The position numbers were made by a program, and so were the translations under genes. From the NCBI GenBank assembly GCA_005776945.1, contig SXOB01000036.1, forward strand, positions 16,460 to 80,459: a stretch of 64,000 nt of DNA, in the 5' to 3' direction. The notes below the pieces were generated by a model, which did no database searches, had not been told where the DNA came from, and saw nothing but the letters and a program-made list of their open reading frames with translations. Position 1 is the stretch's first letter. Each line of letters begins with the position of its first letter. This document shows positions 27,599-38,000 of this stretch, one piece after another. This DNA is from Pseudomonadota bacterium (GTDB taxonomy: Bacteria; Myxococcota_A; UBA796; GCA-2862545).

Positions 27599-30500
27599 GG
27601 CTGGGCGGCCTCGGGGGGAGCCGGCGGCCGCGACGGCGTCGGCAGGCGAAACCAGCCGCCGGTGGCGGCCGCACGCCAGGCGTCGGGAAGCCAGGTGACG
27701 AGTAGCCAAGAGAGCCACAGGGCCCAGAGCAGGTGCACGACCCGCCAGGTCCAGAGGGGGAGCCAGACCATCCAGGCCACGGGCATGGCGCTTTCGGTGC
27801 GATCGGCCGTCCACTTGAACCACGTCGCGTGGCTGCCGTTTCCGGCGACCTGCAAGTCAGGGGTGAGCAACAGGCCCATGTGGATGGCGACGTAGAGCGT
27901 CACCAAGGCAGCCAAGGTCAGGCCCGCAAAAGCGAGCTGAACCAAGTTGTGGGCCAAAGGCCCATGGTCCGCCATCTGTCTGCGGGCGTTGATGGCGAGC
28001 AACCAAAGGACAGGAAGGAGGGCGAGCGGCGCAGGAATTTGGGTGAGGCCGAGGCCAAGGAGGACCCAGGCGTAGGTGGGCAACGGGTTGTACGGCAACC
28101 TGCGGAGGAGGGGGGCCGCGATGCAGACGGCCGCCACCGTCGTCCACAAGAGTGGCACTGGGCCCCAAGGCGGGCCGCCGAGAGCGACGATGAAGCGGTC
28201 GAGCGGCGGGTCGACGGTGACGTTGAGGTTGACGGCCGGTCCGCCGAGGTCGACGTCAGGCGTGGTGACGTACCAGGCGTTCGTGACGGGTTCGGACCAC
28301 GCCACGATGAAGTCGTTTGGACCGGGGCGCAGGGGAAGCGGCAACGTCCCGTCTTCGCGAATTTGAAGCGGGTGGGGTTGGCCCGCCACATGGACCGAGG
28401 CGAGCTCGGCGCCCTCCGGCAAACGGATGACTTGCCGGCCACCCTGGCTGCTGATGATGTTCAACGTGAGCCGCGCGGTGGCCAGGCGATGTCCGGGTTG
28501 GACGGAGAGCTCGGCGGCGCCGATGGTGATCGTCTGACCCTCCACGGCCGGAGGACGCACGACGTTCAGGGCGAGCGTCTCGCCCGGCCACGGCCGCCAG
28601 CGCCGCACCATTTCGCCGTCGATGAGCGACGCAACGGGCGGAATGCCGGTGGCCTCGCAGCGGAAAATGGGACTGCATCGCAGCGTCCAGGTCTCCCACA
28701 GGCCCCCCGCCGCGGGGGAGAGGCTGAGGTCGGGAGCCTCCTCGAGGTTCGAGGACCACGTCACTTCCGGATGATCTCGGTCGAGGCCGACGGAGACTGC
28801 ATGGTCTTCGACCTCGATCTCCGACGCCGTCACGGCCTCGCCTGGCAACAAAGGCACGCGCACTGTTGCGGCCTGGCGCCCCGAGCCCCGCTGCCGGACC
28901 GTCGTCGTCACGCGCCAGGGGACACCGATTGAGATGGCGCGTTCAACCTCCACCCAGGCGGACAGGTTCTCGCTCGACGAACCCCGGCTCCCGGTGTCGG
29001 CGCTCCGGGTCCAGGTGAGCGTGCGGTCCAAGGTGCCGTCCGCGCGCAGGCCGTCGAGCTGCCACTGGTCCGCGGACCACTTCGTAGCGTGAGGTGGCTC
29101 AGGGACCTCGAGGACGACGCTGTCGACCAGGGGTAGCGGCCCAGAAACGACAACTGTGTGGCGTCCCGCAGGGACCCGAAGCTGGGTGAAGCCGTCGCCG
29201 CCCAATCGTGCATCCGTCGTGGCCGCGCCGTCCATCGTCATCCTGACGGGGCTCCAGACCCGGGCTGGACCCGGAAGGGCCACGGCACCGTCGACGGCCG
29301 CGTGGACATCCAGTTCGATGGTCAGGACGTCGTTGGTGACCGTCAGGCCCATACGGCCGACGTCCACGCAGTTGTTTGTGCAGTCTGGCGCGCGGGTGAC
29401 GCGGGTCCGCAATTCCGACAACATCTCGTTGGACGGAATGGAGGCCTGGGCGCCCAACGGCGCAGCCAGTAGGCCGGCCAAGAGCACCACGGGCCAGGCG
29501 GCCCGGGCGATGCGGACGGCGAGCGCCAACGCGAGGCCCACCCGGGCGAAGGCGAGAAGCGCGAGCCCCATGGGACCGATCCACCACAGCCGCAACGTCT
29601 GCTCCGCCGTCACGGGCCCGCGCCAGGACAGCTGGTAGGACGACCAACTCCATGTGGGAATGCCGGGCCCCGTCTGAACGACAGCCTTGGGGTCGACGTC
29701 GTCGCTGAATTTCTTCCACTTGGTTTCTTCGCGTTGGTAGAACTCTGATTTTTCCGCGGGGGGTTCGGCGGACCTCATGTTCATGCCGCCCAACGCCATT
29801 TCATCCCCGACGTCCTGAATCGTCGCCTCGAAATTCATGGATCCGGGCCAGTCCCCTCCGCCGACGGCTGCGCCCAACGCCGGGTGAAGGGCCGTTTCGA
29901 TCTGGCCGACCGCGTAAGGGAGGCCCGTCGCGACGAGGGCCAAGCCGAGCGCGATGTGGGTGGCTCGGGTGGCGCGTTGGGCGAGGACGTGGCTCAGGCT
30001 CTTTGCGATGGCTGCGGTCGCCATCCAGACCGGCCAGATCCACTGAGGGGCGCCGCTTTCGTGCCGGCCAAGGACGAGGGCGGCAAGCGCGATCGCGGCC
30101 CATGGCGGTCCCAGCAACTTCCAGGTGGCGGCGGCACAAACGAGAACGAAGAACAGGTCGAAGAGCGTCCACGCGCCGACCATCGTGCCGCTGGCGCTGT
30201 CTGCGCCCATGGCGGCAAAGAGACGCCAACCGGGTCCTGCGTGAACGGTGGCGGACAGGCTGGCGACATCGCTGGACCACCCGACGGCGGGCAGCGTGCT
30301 CAGGCCACCCTCGACGCGCGACTCGGCCGCCAGGTTGACGGCAGTTTGGCGCAGTTCGACGCCTGGCTGGCCCGTCGGACCCTCCGTGACGAGCTGATCC
30401 GTTTCTCCGACCGACACGTGGCCAACCAGGAGTGGCGCCGTTGCGTCAAGTCGCCAAGTCCGACCCAAGGTTCCGGAAAACGTGTCGCGAACGGTGGCAC

Positions 30501-31524
30501 CCTGGCCGTCCAGGTCCAGCCAGATCGCCCGCAACAGCGTGAGTTGGTCGATCGGCTCGATGTCACCGCGGCGCAATTCCTCGAAATTCAACCCTCCGCC
30601 GCCCTGGACCGACCACGTCGGCAACGTGCGCCAGTCGCTGGGGACGGGCGTCCGGGTGGGGTCGATGCCCGGGGCACCCGACAGGTTGACGGAGCGGATC
30701 GACTCTACCGCCTGGAACGCCCACGTCTCCGTCCCCGGCCATGGGGCGGGCAATGTTGGTGCGGTGAGCGCCGCCAGCTGCGTGTCGTGGGTCGCCACGA
30801 CGACGATGGTGTGGTCGCCGGGGCGAGCCGTCACCACGAGGTGCCCGTTGGCGTCGAGGTGCGCGGCGACCGTCGCGTCGAGCGAAACCGCCCGGGTACC
30901 CGCCAGAAGCACCTGACCGAGGTCGACCTCCCGCGCGCGACCGGAGACGCGGGCAGCGATTCGTGTCTCAATCGTGACGGGAACGCCGTCGACGATTCTG
31001 CGCATCACGTCGAGTTCCATGGACTCGCCGGCGCGGGCGGCGCCGTCGACGTTGCCGAGTTGAAGGCCGGTGGCATCGACGCGAGGGAATGGAACTACGT
31101 CTCCGTCGATCGACAGGTCCACGCGGGCGACGTCCGACGGGATGGCGAGCGTGGCGGGCCGCGACGGCCAGGCCATCCGCGCACGGACGACATGGCTGCC
31201 TGCGGGCATTTGGACTTCAGGGCGGCCCCCGGCGTCGCGGACGACGGCCGGGCGCCCCGAAACCGTGACGTCGACCGGCCAAGCGCCGGTCTGCCCTGGA
31301 AGGGCGAGCCACCCTGGGGCGTCGGCGCGGACCTGAAGCGTGATGGAGGCGCCGGTAGCGTCAGCGTCGACGGCCAGTGCGCCAGGCCACAAACACGTTC
31401 TGGCCTCCCCGGTCCAAGGACAGCCGAGGTCGGTCACACCATCGGTCGCCCAGGGAACCCAGGGCTGCAGCTCCGGAGGCACTTGGGCGACCGAGGACAT
31501 CGCCAACCACCACGCCAAAACCAC
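27595..31524 (-). CDS. 1309-residue membrane protein with duplicated extracytoplasmic module
   Basis: The family is not recognised. GTG 31524 follows GGGAGGCGCC, and the N-terminus looks like a signal peptide (to about residue 14). Residues 35-245 are a beta-rich extracytoplasmic module. Four or so helices follow at 452-545, a soluble stretch at 550-640, then a helical hairpin at 645-693. A second beta-rich module at 712-930 repeats the first in order and motif (MPAGSHVVRA vs VPAGRHTVVV; RRIVDGVPVTIET vs ERAISIGVPWRVTT). At least five helices end the protein (about 1105-1275). It sits between a GerMN lipoprotein and asparaginase with a 4-base overlap. It could be an envelope assembly or polysaccharide-linked protein; this is a guess. 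Confidence 0.8.
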   Translation of the reverse strand: MVLAWWLAMSSVAQVPPELQPWVPWATDGVTDLGCPWTGEARTCLWPGALAVDADATGASITLQVRADAPGWLALPGQTGAWPVDVTVSGRPAVVRDAGGRPEVQMPAGSHVVRARMAWPSRPATLAIPSDVARVDLSIDGDVVPFPRVDATGLQLGNVDGAARAGESMELDVMRRIVDGVPVTIETRIAARVSGRAREVDLGQVLLAGTRAVSLDATVAAHLDANGHLVVTARPGDHTIVVVATHDTQLAALTAPTLPAPWPGTETWAFQAVESIRSVNLSGAPGIDPTRTPVPSDWRTLPTWSVQGGGGLNFEELRRGDIEPIDQLTLLRAIWLDLDGQGATVRDTFSGTLGRTWRLDATAPLLVGHVSVGETDQLVTEGPTGQPGVELRQTAVNLAAESRVEGGLSTLPAVGWSSDVASLSATVHAGPGWRLFAAMGADSASGTMVGAWTLFDLFFVLVCAAATWKLLGPPWAAIALAALVLGRHESGAPQWIWPVWMATAAIAKSLSHVLAQRATRATHIALGLALVATGLPYAVGQIETALHPALGAAVGGGDWPGSMNFEATIQDVGDEMALGGMNMRSAEPPAEKSEFYQREETKWKKFSDDVDPKAVVQTGPGIPTWSWSSYQLSWRGPVTAEQTLRLWWIGPMGLALLAFARVGLALALAVRIARAAWPVVLLAGLLAAPLGAQASIPSNEMLSELRTRVTRAPDCTNNCVDVGRMGLTVTNDVLTIELDVHAAVDGAVALPGPARVWSPVRMTMDGAATTDARLGGDGFTQLRVPAGRHTVVVSGPLPLVDSVVLEVPEPPHATKWSADQWQLDGLRADGTLDRTLTWTRSADTGSRGSSSENLSAWVEVERAISIGVPWRVTTTVRQRGSGRQAATVRVPLLPGEAVTASEIEVEDHAVSVGLDRDHPEVTWSSNLEEAPDLSLSPAAGGLWETWTLRCSPIFRCEATGIPPVASLIDGEMVRRWRPWPGETLALNVVRPPAVEGQTITIGAAELSVQPGHRLATARLTLNIISSQGGRQVIRLPEGAELASVHVAGQPHPLQIREDGTLPLPLRPGPNDFIVAWSEPVTNAWYVTTPDVDLGGPAVNLNVTVDPPLDRFIVALGGPPWGPVPLLWTTVAAVCIAAPLLRRLPYNPLPTYAWVLLGLGLTQIPAPLALLPVLWLLAINARRQMADHGPLAHNLVQLAFAGLTLAALVTLYVAIHMGLLLTPDLQVAGNGSHATWFKWTADRTESAMPVAWMVWLPLWTWRVVHLLWALWLSWLLVTWLPDAWRAAATGGWFRLPTPSRPPAPPEAAQP

Positions 31525-31555
31525 GGCGCCTCCCGGGACAGCGGGACCTAACGGG

Positions 31556-32026
31556 TCAGGGCACGAGGCAGCGAGGCCAGCTTCTTGGGCTCGCGGGCGC
31601 GAGCGTCAGCCCGTCCGGGTCGCGGACTCGGAGGCCCTTCACGTCTTCGAACTGGACCAGCGTCCGGGCGATGGCGTCGTATACGGTGGGTTCTCGGCCC
31701 GCGGCGTCACAGCCACCGGTCAGGGTGATGTCGACGACACCGTCGCCGATTTGGAAGTCCTTGAAGCCGGTGGCGGACGACGTGTCCAATGCGAGCCCTT
31801 GTTCGATTTCGGCTGGCGACGGTCCACGCAGGAGATGTTGAAGCGTCGCCTTGATGCGGTGCCGTTTCGGCACGGTCCGCGGTACTTCGACCCAGCTTTC
31901 GCCCGAGCGCAGGGAAATCGTGACGGCGAGGGCCAAGGTCTCGGGCGCCGGGGCTGGCGGCTGGGCAGTGCAGCCGGCCAGCGCGACGATCAGTAGATGT
32001 GCATCTCGAGCGCGTAGTCCCAGCAC
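31556..32026 (-). CDS. GerMN-domain lipoprotein
   Basis: A 156-residue lipoprotein. GTG 32026 gives VLGLRARDAHLLIVALAGC, with lipobox ALAGC and cysteine at 19, but the start overlaps the end of the upstream gene by 37 bases. The mature part carries a GerMN/sporulation-and-spore-germination fold: LRHLLRGP-like (LQHLLRGPSPAEIEQG), IGDGVVDITLTGGCDA and VRDPDG. This domain is found in envelope lipoproteins of many phyla, probably for protein or glycan contacts. Confidence 0.75.
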   Translation of the reverse strand: MLGLRARDAHLLIVALAGCTAQPPAPAPETLALAVTISLRSGESWVEVPRTVPKRHRIKATLQHLLRGPSPAEIEQGLALDTSSATGFKDFQIGDGVVDITLTGGCDAAGREPTVYDAIARTLVQFEDVKGLRVRDPDGLTLAPASPRSWPRCLVP

Positions 32027-34232
32027 TGGGCAGCATCGTAGCAATCCACACCCACGTGGACGAGTTGTGGGGCACCCGTCGTGTTGACGTAGCCGACGCG
32101 CTCTTCGTCGCCGATCAAGGTGGCATCGGCGCCGGCCTCGCACGAGGTGAACAGAGCGCAGTCCGAGAAGATGTAGAGGCTCGCGTCGCCGAACCAGTTC
32201 GTGTAGGCCACGTCGAGGGTCTCGCCGTTTTGCAGCAGGACGGGGAAGAAGGCGTCGTCGCCGCCGGTCTCGAAGCCCGTGCAGGGGTTCGCGGCGCCCA
32301 TGTTCACGTCGTTGCTGAATGCGATCAGGTTGCCGGCCAGGAAGTAGTCGCCGGTTTCGTAGAGCGTCGCCGCGAGCGAATCCGCGCAACTGTCGGGGGG
32401 CGACGTGCTGTCGGAGACGCGGATGTCCAGTGTGTAGGACGTGCACCCGGCGACGCGGCAGTCCGCGACCGCGGTCCAGGTCACGTCCGTGCCCCGGTCG
32501 TTGTAGATGATGATGCCCTCGGGGTTGAGCGCGCCATCGGCCCCAAAGACACAGGTCGCGGTGTCGACGCAGTCTTCGAGGACGTAGATGGACGGGTTGC
32601 CACCCGCCCCGGCGCCCATCAACATGACCATCTGGTCGTTGGGACCGAACGTGAAGGGGAACACAACCTCTTCGCCCGAAGAGGTTGCGCCGGTGCAGGG
32701 AGGGCCAGGGATGGCGACGTCCAGGTCGTTGGCGGCGGTGCTCAGGTCGCCCGTGAACTGATAGAAACCGAAGCCATACACGTCGGCCCCGACGTCGGCA
32801 CAATTGTCGTAGACGGCGCCGCCGGCCATCGGAGGCGGAGGCGGCGGAATCACGTCAGGCTCGAAGGGGAGGTCCACGATTCCGGCGCCCTCGATGTAGC
32901 TGGACGGCCAGTCGCCAGCGGGCGACGGGTGCGGGACCAACTCCCCACCGACGAAGGTCACGAGGTCACAGGCGCGTTCATAGGCGGTGGCCGAGCCGTG
33001 CTCTGCGACCGTGGCGCCGTCGGTGGAGATGTACCAACCGCCCGCAAAAGGCTCGACGTCGGCTGCCCAGGCCGGGCCAGCCAGGGCCTCCAATTCGTCT
33101 GCCAGGTCGGTAAGGGTGCCCAATCCGAACGCCCAGGTCCGCGACGCGATGACGTCCCGGACGTCGTTCGAACCCCAAACGCCCGCGTCCAGGGCCGGGC
33201 AGGTGGAGTCGCCATCGTGCAGGCCAAATGACCACATGTGGGCGACGCTTCCCGCACCGGCGACGGTCCAGGGATCGTAGTTTGGGAGGAGGTCGGAGCC
33301 GTCGTACTCGACCTTGCACAAGGCCGCCCCTCCGCTGCGCAGGCGGAACGTGACGGTAGCCGACGCCAGGTCGGTCAGACCATCCCCGTTGGCGTCGATG
33401 CGGAAGTCGAGCAGATCGTCGTAGTGAAACGCACCACGGACGTCGATTTGCACGCTGTCGGGCGAAATCGGACCACCAACGGGGGCGGTGAAATCGTAAA
33501 CGTCCAGCGTGGTGAAGACGCACGAGATGTCATCGCCGGGGTCGTGAGGGTCGGTGCCGTCGGTGACTTCGTCGCCGTCGCTGGTTCCGCCGCCGTCGGT
33601 GTCCCACAGCGTTGGGTTCGTGCCGGTGCCCAGCACCTCGGTGGGGTCGGTCAGGCCGTCGGCGTCGGTGTCCGATTCGTCGAGTTCGGTTCCAAGAGCC
33701 GCCTCGGACCCGTCGAGCAGCAGGTCGCCATCGGTGTCGTTGGACGTGGGGTCGCCGCCGAGGGCGGTTCGTCCCCGTCCTGCAGGCCATCGGAGTCGGT
33801 GTCGGCGTCCGTAGGGTCGGTGCTCCACACGTCCACTTCGTCGCCGTCGAGCAGGCCGTCGCCGTCGGAGTCGGCGTCGAGCCCGTCGGTGCCAAGCGCG
33901 ATTTCCTCGCCGTCGAGCAGGCCATCGTCGTCGGAGTCGGGGGTAAGCGGATCGGTGCCCAAAGCTACTTCGGCGCCGTCGCTCGAACCGTCATCGTCGA
34001 AGTCGGGGTCGTTCGGGTCGGTCCCGAGGCTGGCTTCTTCGCTGTTCGTCAGGCCGTCGGCGTCCTTGTCGCTCGCGGGCGCGCCTGTCGTCGTGGTGAC
34101 GTCTGTGTCGGCGTCCGTATCCGCGTCCGTGTCCGCGTCGGCATCCCCCTCTGCTGCGGTCGGCGCCGCAGTTTCCGGCGCCGACGGACCGCAGGCCGCG
34201 AACAGGGCGAGGAGGATGAGGTGGCGAGTCAT
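31990..34232 (-). pseudogene. Type 3 calcium-repeat lipoprotein with a one-base frameshift
   Basis: Reads as one lipoprotein split by a missing base near 33767. ATG 34232 follows GGAGCG and starts [14 protein letters not shown]. The first frame has an Asp/Thr linker and type 3 repeats through LQDGDE. The second frame resumes at [10 protein letters not shown] with the same repeat rhythm, then a folded domain with VWGSNDVRDV, and two tandem PPC-like domains (DNCADVGADVYGF..., DSCADSLAATLYETG...) to the end. Restoring GAA-GCC-GCC would give about 747 residues. This could be a real mutation, programmed shifting, or a sequencing error in repetitive GC-rich DNA. Confidence 0.78.
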
Positions 34233-34252
34233 GATCGCTCCGCAAACGCCCT

Positions 34253-35056
34253 TCAACTAACCCTGCGACTTCGCAAGAGCAGTTCGGCCACTTCGGCGAA
34301 GCCTCGGCCGCCTCGCGAAGGGGCGATGAAGCGCGGCGCCACGGACATTCGGTCCAGAAAATCGGCGACATTGGCGACACCGAAAGACGCATCGACAAGC
34401 GAGAAAAGCGGTTCGTCATTCGCGGAATCGCCGACGAAGGCCCAAGCGGCGGGGTCGAGGTCTTCGTCCCAGCGCTCGCGAACGAGATCGCGAACGCCAG
34501 ACCGCTTGTCGAAGTCGCCAAACCAGCCGTTGACGTGGATCGAACTCACCTTACATGTGGCGCCGATGGCCTGGAAAGAAGCGACGATGGCGTCGACGGA
34601 GGCCTGAGACAGTCGCGGCACGTCCTCGCACCAATCGATGGCGAGGTCCAGCGCGCGGAAGGGCTGGTCGCTCGCAAGGGCAGCACCAGGAACGCGAGCA
34701 AGGATGTCGGCGGCAGCGTCATCGAGCCGAGCGCGGTTGGCGCGCCGCGTCTCCGACGGCTGGGCGAAGCGGTGGACCATTCGGCCGTCGGCTCCGACCC
34801 ACGCCCAGAGTCCCCCGTTTTCGCCGACCACCGCGTCGACGGGCCAAGTTCGCGCGATGCAATCTACCCAGCCGATGGGGCGGCCTGTGACCGGCACGAT
34901 GCGGAACCCGGCCTCGCGTAGGGCTGCGAGGGCCGCGAACGCTTCAGGGACGAGGCGCCCGCCCTCCGTCAACGTGTCGTCGATGTCTGTGAAGACCCCC
35001 TGCAGGTGCGGCCAGTCGGACGGACGGGCCGCATGAAGTGGCAGGGGTTTCACCAC
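34253..35056 (-). CDS. HAD-superfamily (Cof/MPGP-like) phosphatase
   Basis: A 267-residue phosphatase. Motif I is [12 protein letters not shown] (nucleophile Asp), motif II VPVTGRP, and motif [13 protein letters not shown], with the large C2B cap between. The pattern suits mannosyl-3-phosphoglycerate or sucrose-phosphate phosphatases and Cof-type sugar phosphatases. The GTG start overlaps the stop of the mosaic lipoprotein upstream, and the type 3 repeat lipoprotein follows after 20 bases. It is a cytoplasmic enzyme inside a run of envelope genes, perhaps linked to making a sugar. Confidence 0.87.
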   Translation of the reverse strand: MVKPLPLHAARPSDWPHLQGVFTDIDDTLTEGGRLVPEAFAALAALREAGFRIVPVTGRPIGWVDCIARTWPVDAVVGENGGLWAWVGADGRMVHRFAQPSETRRANRARLDDAAADILARVPGAALASDQPFRALDLAIDWCEDVPRLSQASVDAIVASFQAIGATCKVSSIHVNGWFGDFDKRSGVRDLVRERWDEDLDPAAWAFVGDSANDEPLFSLVDASFGVANVADFLDRMSVAPRFIAPSRGGRGFAEVAELLLRSRRVS

Positions 35057-38000
35057 GCTGGGGTGACCGCCGTGGGTACGAACGTCTGCACTTCGCCGGG
35101 GACCGCGTCGACGGCGTCACCTGGGGCGCCGATCAACACTTGGTCGCCGTGGAGGTCCACCGCGGCCCCGAAGGTGGGCGACGACGACACCGTGAACTGG
35201 GCCACGCCGATCACAGAGAGGTCCGTGCCCCCCCAGGGGAAGACGCCGTCGGGGTCGGAGTAAAAGCGCGACGAGAACCAGCCCGTCGGGTCCGTGGCCT
35301 CCGTGGCCGTGATGACGCCGGTGCAGCTGGCATCCGTGGCGTAGGTTCCGATGGGCTTGAAGCGAACGATGAGGCCGCCGCCGGCGAAGTTGAAGGTGTT
35401 GGTGACCTCCCACGCCAGTTCGTAGTCCTTCGAGATGCCGTTTCCGCGAGGGACCGCGGGCTTGCCGATGGCGAGCGTCGTGAAGCCTGCGACGTCTGGC
35501 TCTGCCGACCCGCTGAATTTCGCGGAGGCGAACGCAACTTCCATGTTGATGTCGACGTCGTTGACCGCCCAAAGGTCCCAGGCGATCACGTCGCCCGGGC
35601 GCAGGTCGAAGGCGGGCTGATTCTTGTAGACGAAGCCCATGTAGTCGCCGAACGTCGAGCCATCGCCGAATGGGATGCAGTTGCTCGCGGACGCGCTGGT
35701 GGGGCCGACGATGGTGAGCACGTCGGTTGGCAGCGTGCTGCTGCCAAGGACCCAGGCCGCCTCCACCCAATTTCCGACATCGGCAAACACGTGGGCAGAC
35801 GACTCCTCGCCGGGGCTGCCAGCCACGATCCGCCCGCCCTCGAACGCGACGGAGGCCGGGAAACCCTCGGTGGGCTCATGAAGGGTCAGCGTGGCGTCGA
35901 GAGTCCACGTGGCCCCGTCCGTGGACCAGACCTCCGCGTTCCCGCTTCCAGGGGCAGCGACGACCAATCGGTCGCCGTGGATGGCAACGTCGGTTCCGTA
36001 GGTCCGGGCCGGTTCGTGGGCGCCGAGGCAGGTCATCGTGTCCGTCGCGGCGTCGATGACACAGGCTGCGCCGTCGCCCCCGGCCGCGCCCGCGACCGCA
36101 AAGTCGCCGGTCGCGTCGATCGACGCGCCCAACGCGGACGCATCGACGTCGAGTACTTCCTCATCGAAGACAGCGTCGAGCGCCCACGTGGCGCCGTTGT
36201 CGACGTATTTGTAAACGCGTCCGGCGTCGGGGTCGGCGCTGTCGTCGCCGGGGGCACCCACCCACAAGGTGTCGTCGGAGCCGAATGCGACCGCGGCTCC
36301 AAACGCGTCGCCGAGGTCGCCCGCGTCGGACAGAACGGCCATTTGAATCCAATTCAGGCCATCGTCTTCGTAGATGAAGACCCTGCCGCCGTCATCGCCA
36401 CCGGGGGCACCGATCGCGATGAGCGTGCCCACCGTGTCGACCGCTGCGCCGAATTCGTCCGCGGCGGTTTGCGTTGCATCCGACACCAAGGCCTCGGCGG
36501 CCCATACGCCCGCGCCGAGGTCGCGGTAAACCAGGGCCCCCCCGTGGAGGGTCGATCCACCGTCGGGAACGCCGACGACGAGGACGTCGGCTGCAGTCGC
36601 CATCGCCGACCCGAAGCCGATGTCGGTTGGATCGAGGTGGAAGCTTTCGAGTTCGATGAGCGTGGCGCCGATGCCGTCGCCGTCGATCGTGCACTCATTC
36701 AGCGGGTCGTCCCAGTCCACGAGGCCGTCGCAGTTTTCGTCGACGAGATTGCACATCTCCGTCGCGTCCGGGTTCACCATCGCGTCCGTGTCGTCGCAGT
36801 CGTCGGCGTTGCTCACAAGGTCGGGTGCAGGAGCGAGGCAGGCGACGACGATCGAAGGTTCGGCGCCGTACCCGTCGCCGTCGGTGTCGGCGTACCAGTC
36901 GACCAGGGCGCCGCCGATGCCACCGTCGGCATCGTCACAGTCGTCGTCGTTGTCGACGTACCCGACGGGTTGGGAACACGCCTCGGTCGATACGGCCGGG
37001 TCGCCCCAGCCGTCGCCGTCCGCGTCGAGGTACCACAGGGGGGCGGTGCTGAGGTCGACGCTTGGATCGCTGCCGTCGCGCAGCGCGTCGCAGTCGTTGT
37101 CGACCCCGTCGCACACTTCGGTGGCGAGCGGGCTGATGTCGGGGTTGGCGTCGTCACAATCCAGCTTGTTGCCGGCCGTGCCGGGGTCGCCGACGCAGGC
37201 CCAGGCGCCTGGCAAGCTGTAGTCGCCAAAGGTGTCGCCGTCGGCGTCCACGTAGAACTTGGTCAGCGTGGTGGCGTCGAGGTCCAGGTCGTCCAGGTCC
37301 GTCAACCCGTTGCAGTCGTCGTCAAGGCCGTTGCAAACCTCGAGCGCGTCGGGGTGGACCGCGGCGTCGTTGTCGTCGCAGTCGTCGCCGCCGTGGGTCT
37401 CGTTGAGGTACCCGTCGAGGTCGGCGTCGCAGCTGGCGGCACATTCGGGATCGACGCAATCGACGAGATCGTCGGCATCGTTGTCCGCGAAGTCGAGGCA
37501 GTCCTCGTCGCAAGCGACCTCACATTGGGGGTCGTTGCAATCCGCGAAGCCGTCGAGGTCGTTGTCGCGGCCATCGGCACAGTCTTCTGGGCAAAGGCCG
37601 TCGCAGTCCTCGTCGTCGCAGTCGACGGCGGCATCGGCATCGTTGTCGCGGCCGTCCGTACACAATTCGGCGCAACTTTCGACGTTGCAGTCGGGGTCGG
37701 AGCAATCGATGGCGCCGTCGGCATCGTTGTCTCGGGTGTCCGTGCAGTCCTCGGGGCAGTCGGGTGTCCGACAGTCGGTGTCCGCACAGTCGGTGAGGAG
37801 GTCACCATCGTTGTCTCGGCCGTCGCCACACGCATCGGCCTCCGGGCATGAACCATCGCACGCCTCGTCGAGGCAGTCGATCGCGCCGTTGCCGTCGTCG
37901 TCGAGGTCGTTGCCACAAATCTCCGGACAGGAGCCAGCGCAGTCGTCGTCGACGCAATCGACCAGGCCGTCCCCATCGTCATCGGCGCCGTTGGTGCAGA

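Noticed and set aside
35038..37851. Plus-strand open frame of 937 codons
   Set aside because: Antisense to the first mosaic lipoprotein; the VxVxVDVDVA texture is the complement of Asp-rich repeats.
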